This document shows positions 1-11,722 of a stretch of DNA of 32,194 nucleotides, one piece after another. This DNA comes from Pseudorhodoplanes sinuspersici (GTDB lineage Bacteria > Pseudomonadota > Alphaproteobacteria > Rhizobiales > Xanthobacteraceae): positions 1-32,194 of the forward strand of contig CAMBBO010000007.1 of the NCBI GenBank assembly GCA_945862935.1, read 5' to 3'. Below the pieces are notes generated by a model. The model made no database searches and had not been told where the DNA came from. It was given only the letters and a program-made list of their open reading frames with translations. The translations under genes and the position numbers were made by a program. How positions within the stretch are numbered: the stretch's first letter is position 1; each line of letters begins with the position of its first letter.

Positions 1-102
1 GCCTTTCTGGTTGGCGAGCGCCAGCACGCGCGGCGGCTTCACCTTGCCGGTGGACGGCACCAGCGGGATCATGTCGGCAGTTGGTGTCAGGGTGTCGGTC
101 AT
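1..102 (-). CDS. parA: Chromosome partitioning protein ParA, N-terminus only (runs off the left edge)
   Basis: Reverse complement of 1-102 translates as MTDTLTPTADMIPLVPSTGKVKPPRVLALANQKG, which ends in the start of the deviant Walker A region (ALANQKGGVGKTT). It lies next to rsmG as in other alphaproteobacteria. Confidence 0.85.
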   Translation of the reverse strand, partial: MTDTLTPTADMIPLVPSTGKVKPPRVLALANQKG

Positions 103-140
103 GCCCGAAATCCGGTGATAGGTTTATTATCCTAGTACGC

Positions 141-815
141 TCAGGCCGCACGCTCAAGTTTACGAACGACAACGATTCTGGCGGCCGGATCGGTCTTGCT
201 GGGCGTCAGATCGTACTGAACATTCCAAGATTTAGCGGCTGCGGTCAGTTCAGCCTCAACATCTTGGCCCTTCGGAAATAAGCCTACCACGCCTGACTTC
301 AACAGCGGAGCGGACAATTTGAGGAGCTGTGGAAGAGGGGCGAGTGCCCGCGCGGTCACGGCATCGAGTTTCCCGGCAAAATTTGCGGCGAAATTCTCGA
401 CCCGCTCGTGATGCACGGTCGCCGGCACGCCGGTGATGCCGATGGCTTCGCGCAGGAAGGCTGCTTTCTTGCCGGTCGATTCCACAAGATGCACATGCGC
501 GCCCGGACGGCCTTTCAGCGCGCACGCGATCACGAGTCCGGGGAAGCCAGCACCCGATCCAAGATCGGCAAACACCCGCGCGTCCGGGGCGAGGGGGAGA
601 AGCTGCAGCGAGTCGCTGACATGCCGCGTCCAGACAAGAGGAAGCGTAGAACTCGCGACGAGGTTGGTCGTTCGCTGCCAGAGGAAAAGCAGTTCGACGA
701 GTTCTTCGAGCCCGTTCTGCGTTTCACGTGAAACAGGCGTGAGCGACAGCGCGCGCGCCTTATCGGCTTCGAGCGCTTTTGAATCGGGAATGTCCGCAGA
801 ACGCTCGGCGCTCAT
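141..815 (-). CDS. rsmG: 16S rRNA (guanine527-N7)-methyltransferase RsmG (GidB)
   Basis: 224 aa with SAM-binding motif [16 protein letters not shown] and [13 protein letters not shown]. Start overlaps the mnmG stop (ATGA). Confidence 0.95.
   Translation of the reverse strand: MSAERSADIPDSKALEADKARALSLTPVSRETQNGLEELVELLFLWQRTTNLVASSTLPLVWTRHVSDSLQLLPLAPDARVFADLGSGAGFPGLVIACALKGRPGAHVHLVESTGKKAAFLREAIGITGVPATVHHERVENFAANFAGKLDAVTARALAPLPQLLKLSAPLLKSGVVGLFPKGQDVEAELTAAAKSWNVQYDLTPSKTDPAARIVVVRKLERAA
720..735. promoter_or_regulatory. parS: parS centromere site (ParB binding), inside the 5' part of rsmG
   Basis: CGTTTCACGTGAAACA matches 15/16 of the consensus TGTTTCACGTGAAACA; the 14-bp core GTTTCACGTGAAAC is a perfect palindrome. 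Confidence 0.9.
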
Positions 816-2674
816 CGCTGTGCCGTACGGCCTTTTCGGCGCAGATGCGCGGCCACCAGCGTCAAAGCCGCAGGCGTTATTCCGTCGATGCGGCCTGCCT
901 GACCGATGGTGCGCGGGCGATGCTGCGAAAGTTTCTGCCGTGCTTCGTTCGAAAGGCCGGGCAGGGTGGCGTAATCGAGCTCATCCGGCAGCGCGAAGCT
1001 CTCATCGCGCCGATACGTTTCAACGTCCGACGCCTGACGCGACAGATAGACGTCATAGACCGCGTCGATCTTCACTTGCTCTGCGATGGTCTGCGGCCAC
1101 TCGCGCATCTGCGGCCACACGGACGCGAGCTGATCGATTTCGATATTGGCGTAGGAGAGCAATTCAAACGCCGTGCGGCGATGCCCGTCCTTCTTCAACG
1201 CGAGGCCATGCTTCTCCGCTTCGTTCGGCGACAACGAAACCGATTTCGCGAAGATCCGCGCGGCATTCAGCGCCACCATCTTCGCCTGATGATGCTCACG
1301 GCGTTGCGTGCCGACGCATCCAATCGCGATGCCACGATCCGTGAGCCGCTGATCCGCGTTATCGGCCCGCAAAGCGAGGCGATATTCCGCGCGTGAAGTG
1401 AACATGCGATACGGCTCGGTGACACCGCGGGTCACCAGATCGTCGATCATCACGCCAAGATAGCCTTCCGCGCGATCGAAGATAATCGGCGCAGAACCAC
1501 CGGCTTTCGCGGCCGCATTCAAGCCCGCAACAAGCCCCTGCGCGCCTGCTTCCTCATAGCCCGTGGTGCCATTGATCTGGCCCGCGAGATAAAGCCCTTC
1601 GACCTTGCGCGTCTCCAGCGTCGCATTCAGTTCGCGCGGATCGACATGGTCGTATTCGATCGCGTAGCCGGGCCGCACCATGACGGCCTTTTCCAGTCCA
1701 GGAATCGACGCGACCACCGCAAGCTGCACATCCTTCGGCAGTGACGTGGAAATGCCGTTCGGATAAACGGTCGGATCATCCAAACCTTCCGGCTCAAGAA
1801 AAATCTGATGCCCGTCGCGCTCACCGAAGCGCACGATCTTGTCTTCGATTGACGGGCAATAACGCGGCCCGCGGCTATCGATTTGCCCCGAATACATCGG
1901 CGAGCGATGCACGTTGGCGCGAATGATCTCGTGCGTTGCGTCGGTGGTGCGGGTGATGCCGCATTCGACCTGCGGCGTGTCGATACGCGCGGTCAGCATC
2001 GAGAAGGGTTCGGGCGGCGTGTCGCCCGGCTGCATTTGAAGCGCGGCCCAATCAATAGTGCGGCCGTCTAGACGCGGAGGCGTGCCGGTCTTCAATCGGC
2101 CAAGCGCAATGCCGAGACGCTCAAGCGTGATAGCCAATCCAATCGCTGGCGCTTCACCGACACGGCCCGCTGGCGTTTTCTCTTCGCCGATATGGATGAG
2201 ACCGCGAAGGAAAGTACCGGTGGTGAGCACGACGGCGCCGCACGAAAGCTCGCGGCCATCGGCGAGGCGCAATGCACTGACACGCCCATCGCTAATGACG
2301 ATGTCGTCGGCTTCGCCTTCGACAACGCTCAGGTTCGCAGTCTCGCCGATCGCTTGCTGGATCGCCGCTGCATAGAGCTTGCGATCTGCCTGCGCGCGCG
2401 GTCCGCGCACGGCGGGCCCCTTGCGGCGATTGAGAACGCGAAACTGGATGCCGCCTTTGTCCGCAGCGCGCGCCATCAGCCCATCAAGCGCATCGATTTC
2501 GCGAACGAGATGGCCTTTGCCCAGTCCGCCAATCGCAGGATTGCATGACATCGCGCCGACAGTGTCGAAGCGATGCGTGACAAGCGCAGTTCTCGCGCCC
2601 ATGCGTGCGGAAGCCGCTGCGGCTTCAGTGCCAGCGTGCCCGCCCCCCACAATGATGACGTCAAAATCGGCCAT
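812..2674 (-). CDS. mnmG: tRNA uridine-5-carboxymethylaminomethyl synthesis enzyme MnmG (GidA)
   Basis: 620 aa; [19 protein letters not shown]-binding motif, [39 protein letters not shown]. Confidence 0.98.
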   Translation of the reverse strand: MADFDVIIVGGGHAGTEAAAASARMGARTALVTHRFDTVGAMSCNPAIGGLGKGHLVREIDALDGLMARAADKGGIQFRVLNRRKGPAVRGPRAQADRKLYAAAIQQAIGETANLSVVEGEADDIVISDGRVSALRLADGRELSCGAVVLTTGTFLRGLIHIGEEKTPAGRVGEAPAIGLAITLERLGIALGRLKTGTPPRLDGRTIDWAALQMQPGDTPPEPFSMLTARIDTPQVECGITRTTDATHEIIRANVHRSPMYSGQIDSRGPRYCPSIEDKIVRFGERDGHQIFLEPEGLDDPTVYPNGISTSLPKDVQLAVVASIPGLEKAVMVRPGYAIEYDHVDPRELNATLETRKVEGLYLAGQINGTTGYEEAGAQGLVAGLNAAAKAGGSAPIIFDRAEGYLGVMIDDLVTRGVTEPYRMFTSRAEYRLALRADNADQRLTDRGIAIGCVGTQRREHHQAKMVALNAARIFAKSVSLSPNEAEKHGLALKKDGHRRTAFELLSYANIEIDQLASVWPQMREWPQTIAEQVKIDAVYDVYLSRQASDVETYRRDESFALPDELDYATLPGLSNEARQKLSQHRPRTIGQAGRIDGITPAALTLVAAHLRRKGRTAQR

Positions 2675-2770
2675 GTGATCTCTCGGGCCGGGTTCTAAAG
2701 CAGAAGCGCGGCCGTGAAAACGAATCTATTTGCGGGCTTTTTGAGTCGACGGATTCAAAGCCGGCGCGCG

Positions 2771-2786
2771 CGTTTCACGTGAAACA
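2771..2786. promoter_or_regulatory. parS: parS centromere site in the mnmG-mnmE intergenic region
   Basis: CGTTTCACGTGAAACA, identical to the site at 720-735. Confidence 0.9.
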
Positions 2787-2798
2787 CCAGCGGCCCAA

Positions 2799-2836
2799 AT
2801 GGTTAACGCCGGCGGCCTTTACCTCGCGTTAACCAT
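2799..2836. repeat. Inverted repeat ATGGTTAACGC-N16-GCGTTAACCAT
   Basis: Perfect 11-bp arms at 2799-2809 and 2826-2836, just 3' of the mnmE stop. Confidence 0.8.
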
Positions 2837-2841
2837 AAAGA

Positions 2842-4158
2842 TCATTTTCCGATACAGAAGTCGCGGAAGATCACGTCGAGGATGTCCTCGACATCAACGC
2901 GGCCGGTGAGACGGCCCAGCGCATAAGCCGCCGCGCGCAGTTCCTCCGCCAGAATGTCCTCACCTTGTGCATCTCGCGCACGGCGCAGCGCGTCCGCACA
3001 GTCATCAAGCAAACGCCGCTGGCGTTCGCGCGTCACCAATGCGGGTTCGCGCGTGCCGAATGTCTCTTGAGCGAATTGCGTCAGCGCCTTGAGCAGATCA
3101 TCGACCCCAGCGCCTGTAGTTGCCGAGATCGCAAAAGACTTTTCGCCCCGCGTCTCGGCAGCCCGCGCGCCCGGGAGATCAATCTTGTTGCGGACGTGCC
3201 AGGCGTTCGGTGTCTTCGATGCTGGCGCGTCGCCTTCATCGACCCATAACACAAGGTCGGCCTCCGCTGCCCGGGCTTTCGCGCGCGCGACGCCTTCGCG
3301 CTCGACCGGATCGTCCGTCTCCCGAATGCCCGCCGTGTCGAGCAGCGTCACCGGATAGCCGCCAAGATCGAGATGCACTTCGATCACGTCGCGCGTCGTT
3401 CCGGCATGTGGCGATACGATTGCCGCCTCGCGCCGCGCGATGCGATTGAGCAAAGTCGACTTGCCCGCATTCGGCGGCCCGGCAATCGCAATCACCAGAC
3501 CTTCACGCAACCGCTCGCCGCGCTTTGCGTCCGCCAGCGCGCTTTCGATTTCGGTAGCGAGCTCGCGGACAGCAATGAGCGCGCGCGCCGTGACATCGCT
3601 CGCGACGTCGGCCTCATCGGAGAAATCAATTCCCGCTTCGACCAGCGCCATCGCTTCGACCAGACGCTTGCGCCATCCTTCCGCGCGATTGCCGAGCAAT
3701 CCCGCCAGCTGACGAAACGCCTGCCGCCGCTGCGCTTCGGTTTCCGCATAAATGAGATCGGCAAGCCCTTCAATCCGGGTCAGATCGAGCTTGCCGTTCT
3801 CGAATGCGCGGCGCGTGAATTCGCCGGGTTCTGCCGGACGCAAACCTTCAAGCTGCGCGAGCGCTGCAAAGGTCGCTGCGATCACCGCGCGCCCGCCATG
3901 AATTTGCAGTTCGACGACATCCTCGCCAGTCTCGCTCGACGGCGCTTTGAAAAACAATGCGAGCGCCTCGTCGATGATCTCGCCCGATTGCGGATCGCGG
4001 ACGCGGGCGAACGCGGCATTGCGCGGCTCTGGAATTTTTCCGGTGAGCGCCTTCAGCGCGTCTCGCGCGCGCGGACCCGAAATGCGGATGACCCCAATCG
4101 CCGCCGGGGGATGGCCGGACGACAGCGCGAAGATCGTATCGCCGCGTGAGGATCTCAT
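2842..4158 (-). CDS. mnmE: tRNA uridine-5-carboxymethylaminomethyl synthesis GTPase MnmE (TrmE)
   Basis: G1 motif [13 protein letters not shown]3 DTAGIRET, N-terminus [23 protein letters not shown]-terminus CIGK. Start chosen at [10 protein letters not shown]; the ORF extends to 4215. Confidence 0.96.
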   Translation of the reverse strand: MRSSRGDTIFALSSGHPPAAIGVIRISGPRARDALKALTGKIPEPRNAAFARVRDPQSGEIIDEALALFFKAPSSETGEDVVELQIHGGRAVIAATFAALAQLEGLRPAEPGEFTRRAFENGKLDLTRIEGLADLIYAETEAQRRQAFRQLAGLLGNRAEGWRKRLVEAMALVEAGIDFSDEADVASDVTARALIAVRELATEIESALADAKRGERLREGLVIAIAGPPNAGKSTLLNRIARREAAIVSPHAGTTRDVIEVHLDLGGYPVTLLDTAGIRETDDPVEREGVARAKARAAEADLVLWVDEGDAPASKTPNAWHVRNKIDLPGARAAETRGEKSFAISATTGAGVDDLLKALTQFAQETFGTREPALVTRERQRRLLDDCADALRRARDAQGEDILAEELRAAAYALGRLTGRVDVEDILDVIFRDFCIGK

Positions 4159-4264
4159 GATGCGCGCACCGAACGCGGCGAACTGGCGCCGGTCAAGAGC
4201 GGACATCGCGGGCATTTGTTCGCTCCATCTGCGGGTATGTTTTTATTCCTATCCCTCCCCCAAT

Positions 4265-4293
4265 GAAAAACCCGGCACCAAGGCCGGGTTTCC
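4265..4293 (-). terminator. Rho-independent terminator of the cold-shock gene
   Basis: AAACCCGGC-ACCAAG-GCCGGGTTT (4268-4291); on the minus strand the hairpin is followed by a T-rich tract (TTTTTC). Lies between the csp stop and the mnmE start. Confidence 0.75.
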
Positions 4294-4349
4294 CATTCCG
4301 TATCGCTTTCTACTGCCGTCTCGAGTGCGGCAGCGATTGCTGATCCGAC

Positions 4350-4565
4350 TTACTTCACCTTGAGGTTTTCAGCCGATTCCTTGCCGCGGTTCGCGACGAC
4401 TTCGTACTCGATCTGCTGGCCTTCATTGAGGTTGCTCAAACCGGCGCGCTCGACAGCCGAGATGTGCACGAACACATCTTTGCCGCCGCCTTGCGGCTGG
4501 ATGAAGCCGTAACCCTTAGTCGCGTTGAACCACTTAACAGTGCCTGTAGCCACATTAGTCTCCAA
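4350..4565 (-). CDS. Cold-shock protein, CspA family
   Basis: 71 aa: [36 protein letters not shown] contains the RNP1 (KGYGFI) and RNP2 (VFVHIS) motifs. Confidence 0.96.
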   Translation of the reverse strand: METNVATGTVKWFNATKGYGFIQPQGGGKDVFVHISAVERAGLSNLNEGQQIEYEVVANRGKESAENLKVK

Positions 4566-4762
4566 GTCGATTGTAGTAGATGCTTCGCCGACACAACGAG
4601 CGTCGGACTGACATCTCGCAGAGGGACGAGTATTTGATACCGAATATACGGCCTTCGCGCCATCCTAGGCCGCGATTTATTGTTACGGCCCCGTTTCACC
4701 GAGCCCGCGCGTTAGATCGATACAGGTGATCCTACGCTCGCCCTCTAACGTGCTGAGATTCC

Positions 4763-6801
<2,039 letters not shown>

Positions 6802-6805
<4 letters not shown>

Positions 6806-9123
6806 GCCGCGTCGTTCGCGCGTTGCTTTTTGAGCCAGGGGCTCCAAGGCTCCGGCGGCACAAGGCCCGCGCTTTCCCAAACTGGAAGAATCCGTCCGTC
6901 TGCGGTCATTCGGCCGACAAACGCTGGCTTGTGCAGGTGGTGGTTGCTCGCATCCATTCGTACCAGATGCCCGCTTGGTGAGGATGCTTCAAGACCGGCC
7001 AGCGCTGCGCGCACGCTCACAGGATCGGTCGTGCCTGCGGCCTCCACCGCCTTGCACCACAGCCGGAACGCAATGAGCGTCGCTTCCATCGGATCGTTGG
7101 TCACGGCCTGCGGATCCCCAACGAACTCCCGCCATTGAGCAACAAAATCCCGATTGGCCGGATGATCGATCGCATGGAGATAAGTCCACGCTGCGAAATG
7201 CCCTTCCATCGCGACCTGCGCCAAGGGTGCCAATTCCGTTTCACCGAGCGACAGAGTCATCACGGGCAGCGTATTTGCCGACAGACCCTGCCGCGAAAAT
7301 TCACGAAAGAAATGCACGTTCAAATCGCCACTCAGCGTGGACACAATCGCAGCATCGCCGCTTGCGCCGAACCGGCGCATGGCCTCAACCGTCTCGCGCC
7401 AAACCTTTTCGCCAAACGGCACATAGAACTCGACGACAGCATCGCCGCCGATCCCGCGCGACGCCAGATAGGATTTAACGATTGCGTTTGTCGTGCGCGG
7501 ATAGACGTAATCCGTACCGATCAGAAAGAATTTCCGGCGCCCCTGCGCCAGCAGATAATTGATCGCGGGCAACGCCTGCTGTTGCGGCGTTGCGCCCGAA
7601 TAGAAAACATGCGGCGACTGCTCCTCGCCTTCGTACTGGCTCGGATAGAACATCAGCGCGTCATGCCGCGCGAGCACGTGAAGAACCTGCTGGCGCGAAG
7701 CAGACGTCCAACATCCAAAAACCGCAGCGACTCCATTCTCGGACAGCATCGTTTCGCAAAGTTCTTCGTAACGCGCAGGCTTTGATCCGGGATCGAAAAT
7801 GACCGCCTCGACGGGACGGCGCAGCAATCCACCGACTTCGTTCAATTGCTCGATCAGCATGATCAGCAATTGCTGTAACGGCCGCTCGCTCGCTGTCAGC
7901 GTGCCCGTCAGCGAATGCAGGATGCCGACCTTGATCGCGCCGGACTCCAATTCTGAGAAATAGCGGCGCACCGAACTAACCAGCGACCGCGAACGCACCG
8001 CAAGGTCGTCAGCCGTGGCAAGTACGCCTTCGCCCGCATGCGCGACATCGGCAATGGCCGACTGGATTTCCGGCAGCGCTCGTCCGACGCCTTCGGCAAC
8101 GTTGCTCGCCTCATCGCCGATGTGATCGAGCTCTGCGAGCTGCTGTTCGAGCATCACATTGAGATCGCGATTCATCTCGCTCGTGGCATCGACGCTCGAC
8201 GACACGGCAGCAATGGCAGAGGCGGTTTCCTGCACCGCCGATTGGATACCGAGGATCTGCCCGCGGATTTCGCCGGTCGCCTCCGCGGTCTGGGTGGCGA
8301 GCTGTTTAACTTCGCTCGCAACCACCGCAAAGCCGCGCCCGGCCTGACCCGCGCGCGCCGCTTCGATTGTCGCATTCAATGCCAGCAGCGAGGTCTGTCC
8401 GGCAATATTTTGAATCAGCTTGATGACCACGTCGATGCGTTGTGCTGCTTCCGAAAGCGAGCGAACCGTACCGTCGGCGTGTTTCAATTCCTTGGTGGTG
8501 CGATCCGTGGCCGCGCGCGCCGCGTTGACCTGAAGGCCCGACTGGACGACGACTTCGCGAACCTGACGCGCCGCCGCAGCCACACTGGCGGCATTCCCGG
8601 CCGCCTCTTCGGCGGTTTGCGCTGCGTGCGATACCTTTAGGGTCATGTCACTGTTGCGTTCGGCCAATGCGGATGCCGTCACGCGAATCTTTTCCCCGGC
8701 CACAGTGAATGCGGCGACGATGTCGTCGATGGCGGTCTGAAACCGTTTGGTGATGAAAACACGGCCGGCCTGGCGCAATTTGGATTCGGTTGCGCGGCGA
8801 TCACGGTCGACGGCAACAGTTTCGGCATCCATTAAAGCGGTACGCAGTGCCTCGGCGGCTTCGCCGAATTTCTGCATGGTCCCGTCGCCAATGGCTTCCG
8901 GCAGCGAGGCATAGCGGTCGCCACGCGCGAGACGAACCAATGCCGAGACGATCCCTGCCAGCCGGTATTCAACGAACCCACCGATTGCGACAGCACCGAC
9001 AGCACCTGCCGCTAGACCGGCCTGGACGCTGTCGAGTTCCGCCGCGACCAGAGACGCGACCGCGCTGACCGCAAAAGCAGGGATTGCAATCCAGAGTGCG
9101 GGCGTTCTGAAGGGATGTTTCAT
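6802..9123 (-). CDS. Methyl-accepting chemotaxis-type receptor fused to a C-terminal UrtA/AmiC-like urea/amide-binding domain
   Basis: N-terminal two hydrophobic helices, then an MCP signalling tip ([37 protein letters not shown]), then a UrtA-like domain ([96 protein letters not shown]). Start chosen at MKHPFRTP; the ORF extends to 9222. Confidence 0.93.
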
Positions 9124-9263
9124 GATCGGCGGCAATAGCGTGACGGATTCTAACGCATTGCAGCGATTCGTATTGCCAAAGTATTTCCGCAGAGATTCAC
9201 AGCGCGCATGAATTTTCAGCACAGCGACTCAAAATTGAGCGTTGCTCCGCAGATGCTTCTTGC

Positions 9264-9296
9264 AAAACAAAAAAGGCCGGAGATTTCTCTCCGGCC
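9264..9296 (-). terminator. Rho-independent terminator downstream of rho
   Basis: GGCCGGAGA-TTTC-TCTCCGGCC (9275-9296), perfect 9-bp stem; on the minus strand it is followed by TTTTTTGTTTTG. Confidence 0.88.
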
Positions 9297-9328
9297 TCCT
9301 GTGAATTGATCGCGGTTTGGTGCCGACG

Positions 9329-10594
9329 TCAGGTGTTCATCGACTCGAAGAACTCGCCGTTGGTCTTGGTGTTGCGCAGCTTGTCGAGCAAGAAGTCGAT
9401 TGCGTCCATCGTGCCCATCGGATTGAGGATACGGCGGAGGACATACATCTTCTTGAGCTGCTGCGGATCGGTGAGCAGTTCTTCCTTGCGGGTGCCAGAG
9501 CGGGTGATGTCGATGGCCGGGAAGGTGCGTTTGTCCGCCACCTTGCGGTCGAGGATGAGTTCGGAATTGCCCGTGCCCTTGAACTCTTCAAAAATCACTT
9601 CGTCCATGCGCGAGCCGGTATCGATCAGCGCGGTGGCGATAATCGTCAGCGATCCGCCTTCTTCGATGTTACGCGCCGCACCGAAGAAACGCTTCGGACG
9701 CTGCAACGCATTCGCGTCGACGCCGCCGGTCAGCACCTTGCCGGAGCTTGGAACCACCGTGTTGTAGGCGCGGCCCAGACGTGTGATCGAATCGAGAAGA
9801 ATAACGACGTCGCGGCCGTGTTCGACCAGACGTTTGGCCTTTTCGATCACCATTTCTGCCACCGCGACGTGACGTGTCGCCGGCTCGTCGAAGGTCGAGG
9901 AAACGACCTCTCCTTTCACCGAGCGTTGCATATCGGTGACTTCTTCCGGCCGTTCGTCGATCAGAAGAACGATCAGATAGCATTCCGGGTGATTGGCAGT
10001 GATCGCGTGCGCGACGTTCTGCAGCAGCACGGTTTTGCCCGTACGCGGTGGCGAAACGATCAACGCGCGCTGGCCTTTTCCGATCGGCGCGACGATGTCG
10101 ATCACACGGGCCGACAAATCCTTCTTGGTCGGATCGTCATGCTCCATGCGCAGCCGCTCGGTCGGATACAGCGGTGTCAGGTTGTCGAAGTTGATCTTGT
10201 GGCGCGCCTTGTCGGGGTCTTCGAAATTGATCGTGTTGACCTTGAGCAGCGCGAAGTAACGCTCACCTTCCTTCGGTGAACGAATGTGGCCCTCGACGGT
10301 ATCGCCAGTCCGCAAACCGAAGCGGCGAATCTGCGAAGGCGAAACGTAGATGTCGTCGGGGCCAGGCAAATAGTTTGCTTCTGGCGAGCGCAAAAAGCCG
10401 AAGCCGTCGGAGAGTACCTCCACGACGCCTTCGCCGATGATGTCGATCTCTTTGTTCGCAAGCTGCTTCAGGATCGCGAACATCAGCTCCTGCTTGCGCA
10501 GCGTGCTGGCGTTTTCGATCTCATGCTCTTCGGCGAATGACAGAAGTTCGACAGGAGTCTTGGATTTCAAATCTTGAAGTTTCACTTCCCGCAT
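9329..10594 (-). CDS. rho: Transcription termination factor Rho
   Basis: 421 aa; [26 protein letters not shown] Walker [36 protein letters not shown]. Confidence 0.99.
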   Translation of the reverse strand: MREVKLQDLKSKTPVELLSFAEEHEIENASTLRKQELMFAILKQLANKEIDIIGEGVVEVLSDGFGFLRSPEANYLPGPDDIYVSPSQIRRFGLRTGDTVEGHIRSPKEGERYFALLKVNTINFEDPDKARHKINFDNLTPLYPTERLRMEHDDPTKKDLSARVIDIVAPIGKGQRALIVSPPRTGKTVLLQNVAHAITANHPECYLIVLLIDERPEEVTDMQRSVKGEVVSSTFDEPATRHVAVAEMVIEKAKRLVEHGRDVVILLDSITRLGRAYNTVVPSSGKVLTGGVDANALQRPKRFFGAARNIEEGGSLTIIATALIDTGSRMDEVIFEEFKGTGNSELILDRKVADKRTFPAIDITRSGTRKEELLTDPQQLKKMYVLRRILNPMGTMDAIDFLLDKLRNTKTNGEFFESMNT

Positions 10595-10829
10595 GGGGAT
10601 TCCTTGAAAGATGGACCGGCGGCGTGAGGTGGGATTACGGAGGCCGCAGCGGTACGAGAGATCGCAGGTTTTAGGGAGGAGGAGGTCCGGCCCGATGCTG
10701 GGCGGTCCGAATACTCCGGAGCCGCGCCTTGACTACATCCGCCTGCGTTCGGAGAGATGCACACAACATACGGAACAAAACGGCATTTCGCAAGGGCTGC
10801 GTTGCGCCGCACACAACGAAAGCCCGCCG

Positions 10830-11252
10830 CTAGAAGGGTTTTACCACAGCCAAAATCACAATCGCTATCATCAGCACGGTCGGTATCTCGTTGGCCAGCC
10901 GATAGAATCTGGCCGGCCTCGTATTACGGTCAGCGGCGAAATCTTTCATCCAGCGCATGTAGAAACCATGCAAAGCCGACATCGCCAGAACGAGGGCGAA
11001 CTTGGCGTGAAACCATCCCGCCTTGTGCCACCCGCCCTGCCACACAAGCCAAAGCCCAAGCAGCCATGTCGCGATCATCGCCGGATTGATGATGAAACGA
11101 AGAAGCCTCCGCTCCATGACTTTGAATGTTTCGGACTGCACAGAACCCGGCGCAGCGCTGCAATGATAGACGAACAGCCGCGGCAAATAGAGCATTCCCG
11201 CCATCCACGAGATGACGGCGATAAGATGAAATGTCTTTAGCCAAAGATACAT
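10830..11252 (-). CDS. hemJ: Protoporphyrinogen oxidase HemJ (CopD-like membrane protein)
   Basis: 140 aa membrane protein; LWLKTFHLIAVISWMAGMLYLPRLFVYHC, VMERRLLRFIINPAM, WFHAKFALVLAMSALHG. Confidence 0.92.
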   Translation of the reverse strand: MYLWLKTFHLIAVISWMAGMLYLPRLFVYHCSAAPGSVQSETFKVMERRLLRFIINPAMIATWLLGLWLVWQGGWHKAGWFHAKFALVLAMSALHGFYMRWMKDFAADRNTRPARFYRLANEIPTVLMIAIVILAVVKPF

Positions 11253-11722
11253 TTTCGGTTTCCGCGCGCCAACTTACACCTGAGCGGAAACCATTTGTCG
11301 AGCTATGTGTTTTCGAATCGAGCGATTGCGAGTTCTATACACAGGCTCAGGCCGTAGCGAGGGCCGTCCCAAATCTAATCTAAGATTCTTAATTGTAGTG
11401 ACTCCTTGTCTGTCGATTAGACTCACGCTTTCTCATTCACATGTTACCGATCATTTCCCCACATATCCCCGATCTTAGAAAGATGGTATTTGGAGCCGCG
11501 CTTCCAAATGACGCGTTGTGATTGAACGAGAAACAAAGCGTTCCGCACAATCCATCCAGTTTTTATGAACAAACCTCACTTTCCGGAATCGAGTCGCCCT
11601 GATTTCTTCAGCAGGGCACGTGTGTGGACGGCCAAGCAGGTTTTCAGCCCTTGAGGCTTGCACTTGCTCAAAACCCGTGGCCTCCTCCCCAGGCGTCCCC
11701 GACTTGTCCTGTGGATTGACGC
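11253..11722. other. oriC: Candidate chromosomal replication origin (oriC) in the hemJ/ppsR divergent intergenic region
   Basis: Long divergent intergenic region (470 bp) at the switch from minus-strand to plus-strand genes. DnaA-box-like 9-mers: CTATACACA (11335-11343), TCATTCACA (11433-11441), TTCCCCACA (11455-11463), minus-strand TCAATCACA (11517-11525) and CAATCCACA (11710-11718). AT-rich stretch 11371-11400. Six GANTC sites. Neighbourhood matches the conserved alphaproteobacterial origin locus next to the RP001/DUF299 gene. Confidence 0.55.

Noticed and set aside
433-1344. 303-aa plus-strand ORF opposite rsmG/mnmG
   Set aside because: Antisense shadow of two unmistakable genes; Arg/Ser/Pro-rich low-quality composition typical of high-GC shadow frames.
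779-1396. 205-aa plus-strand ORF opposite mnmG
   Set aside because: Fully antisense to mnmG, no recognisable motif.
3373-4149. 258-aa plus-strand ORF opposite mnmE
   Set aside because: Fully antisense to the clear MnmE GTPase; no family motif.
4566-4762. Possible RNA thermometer or regulatory leader in the csp 5' region
   Set aside because: Only weak short inverted repeats seen by eye; no conserved structure can be supported without folding or alignment.
9317-10279. 320-aa plus-strand ORF opposite rho
   Set aside because: Antisense shadow of rho, one of the most conserved genes in the window.
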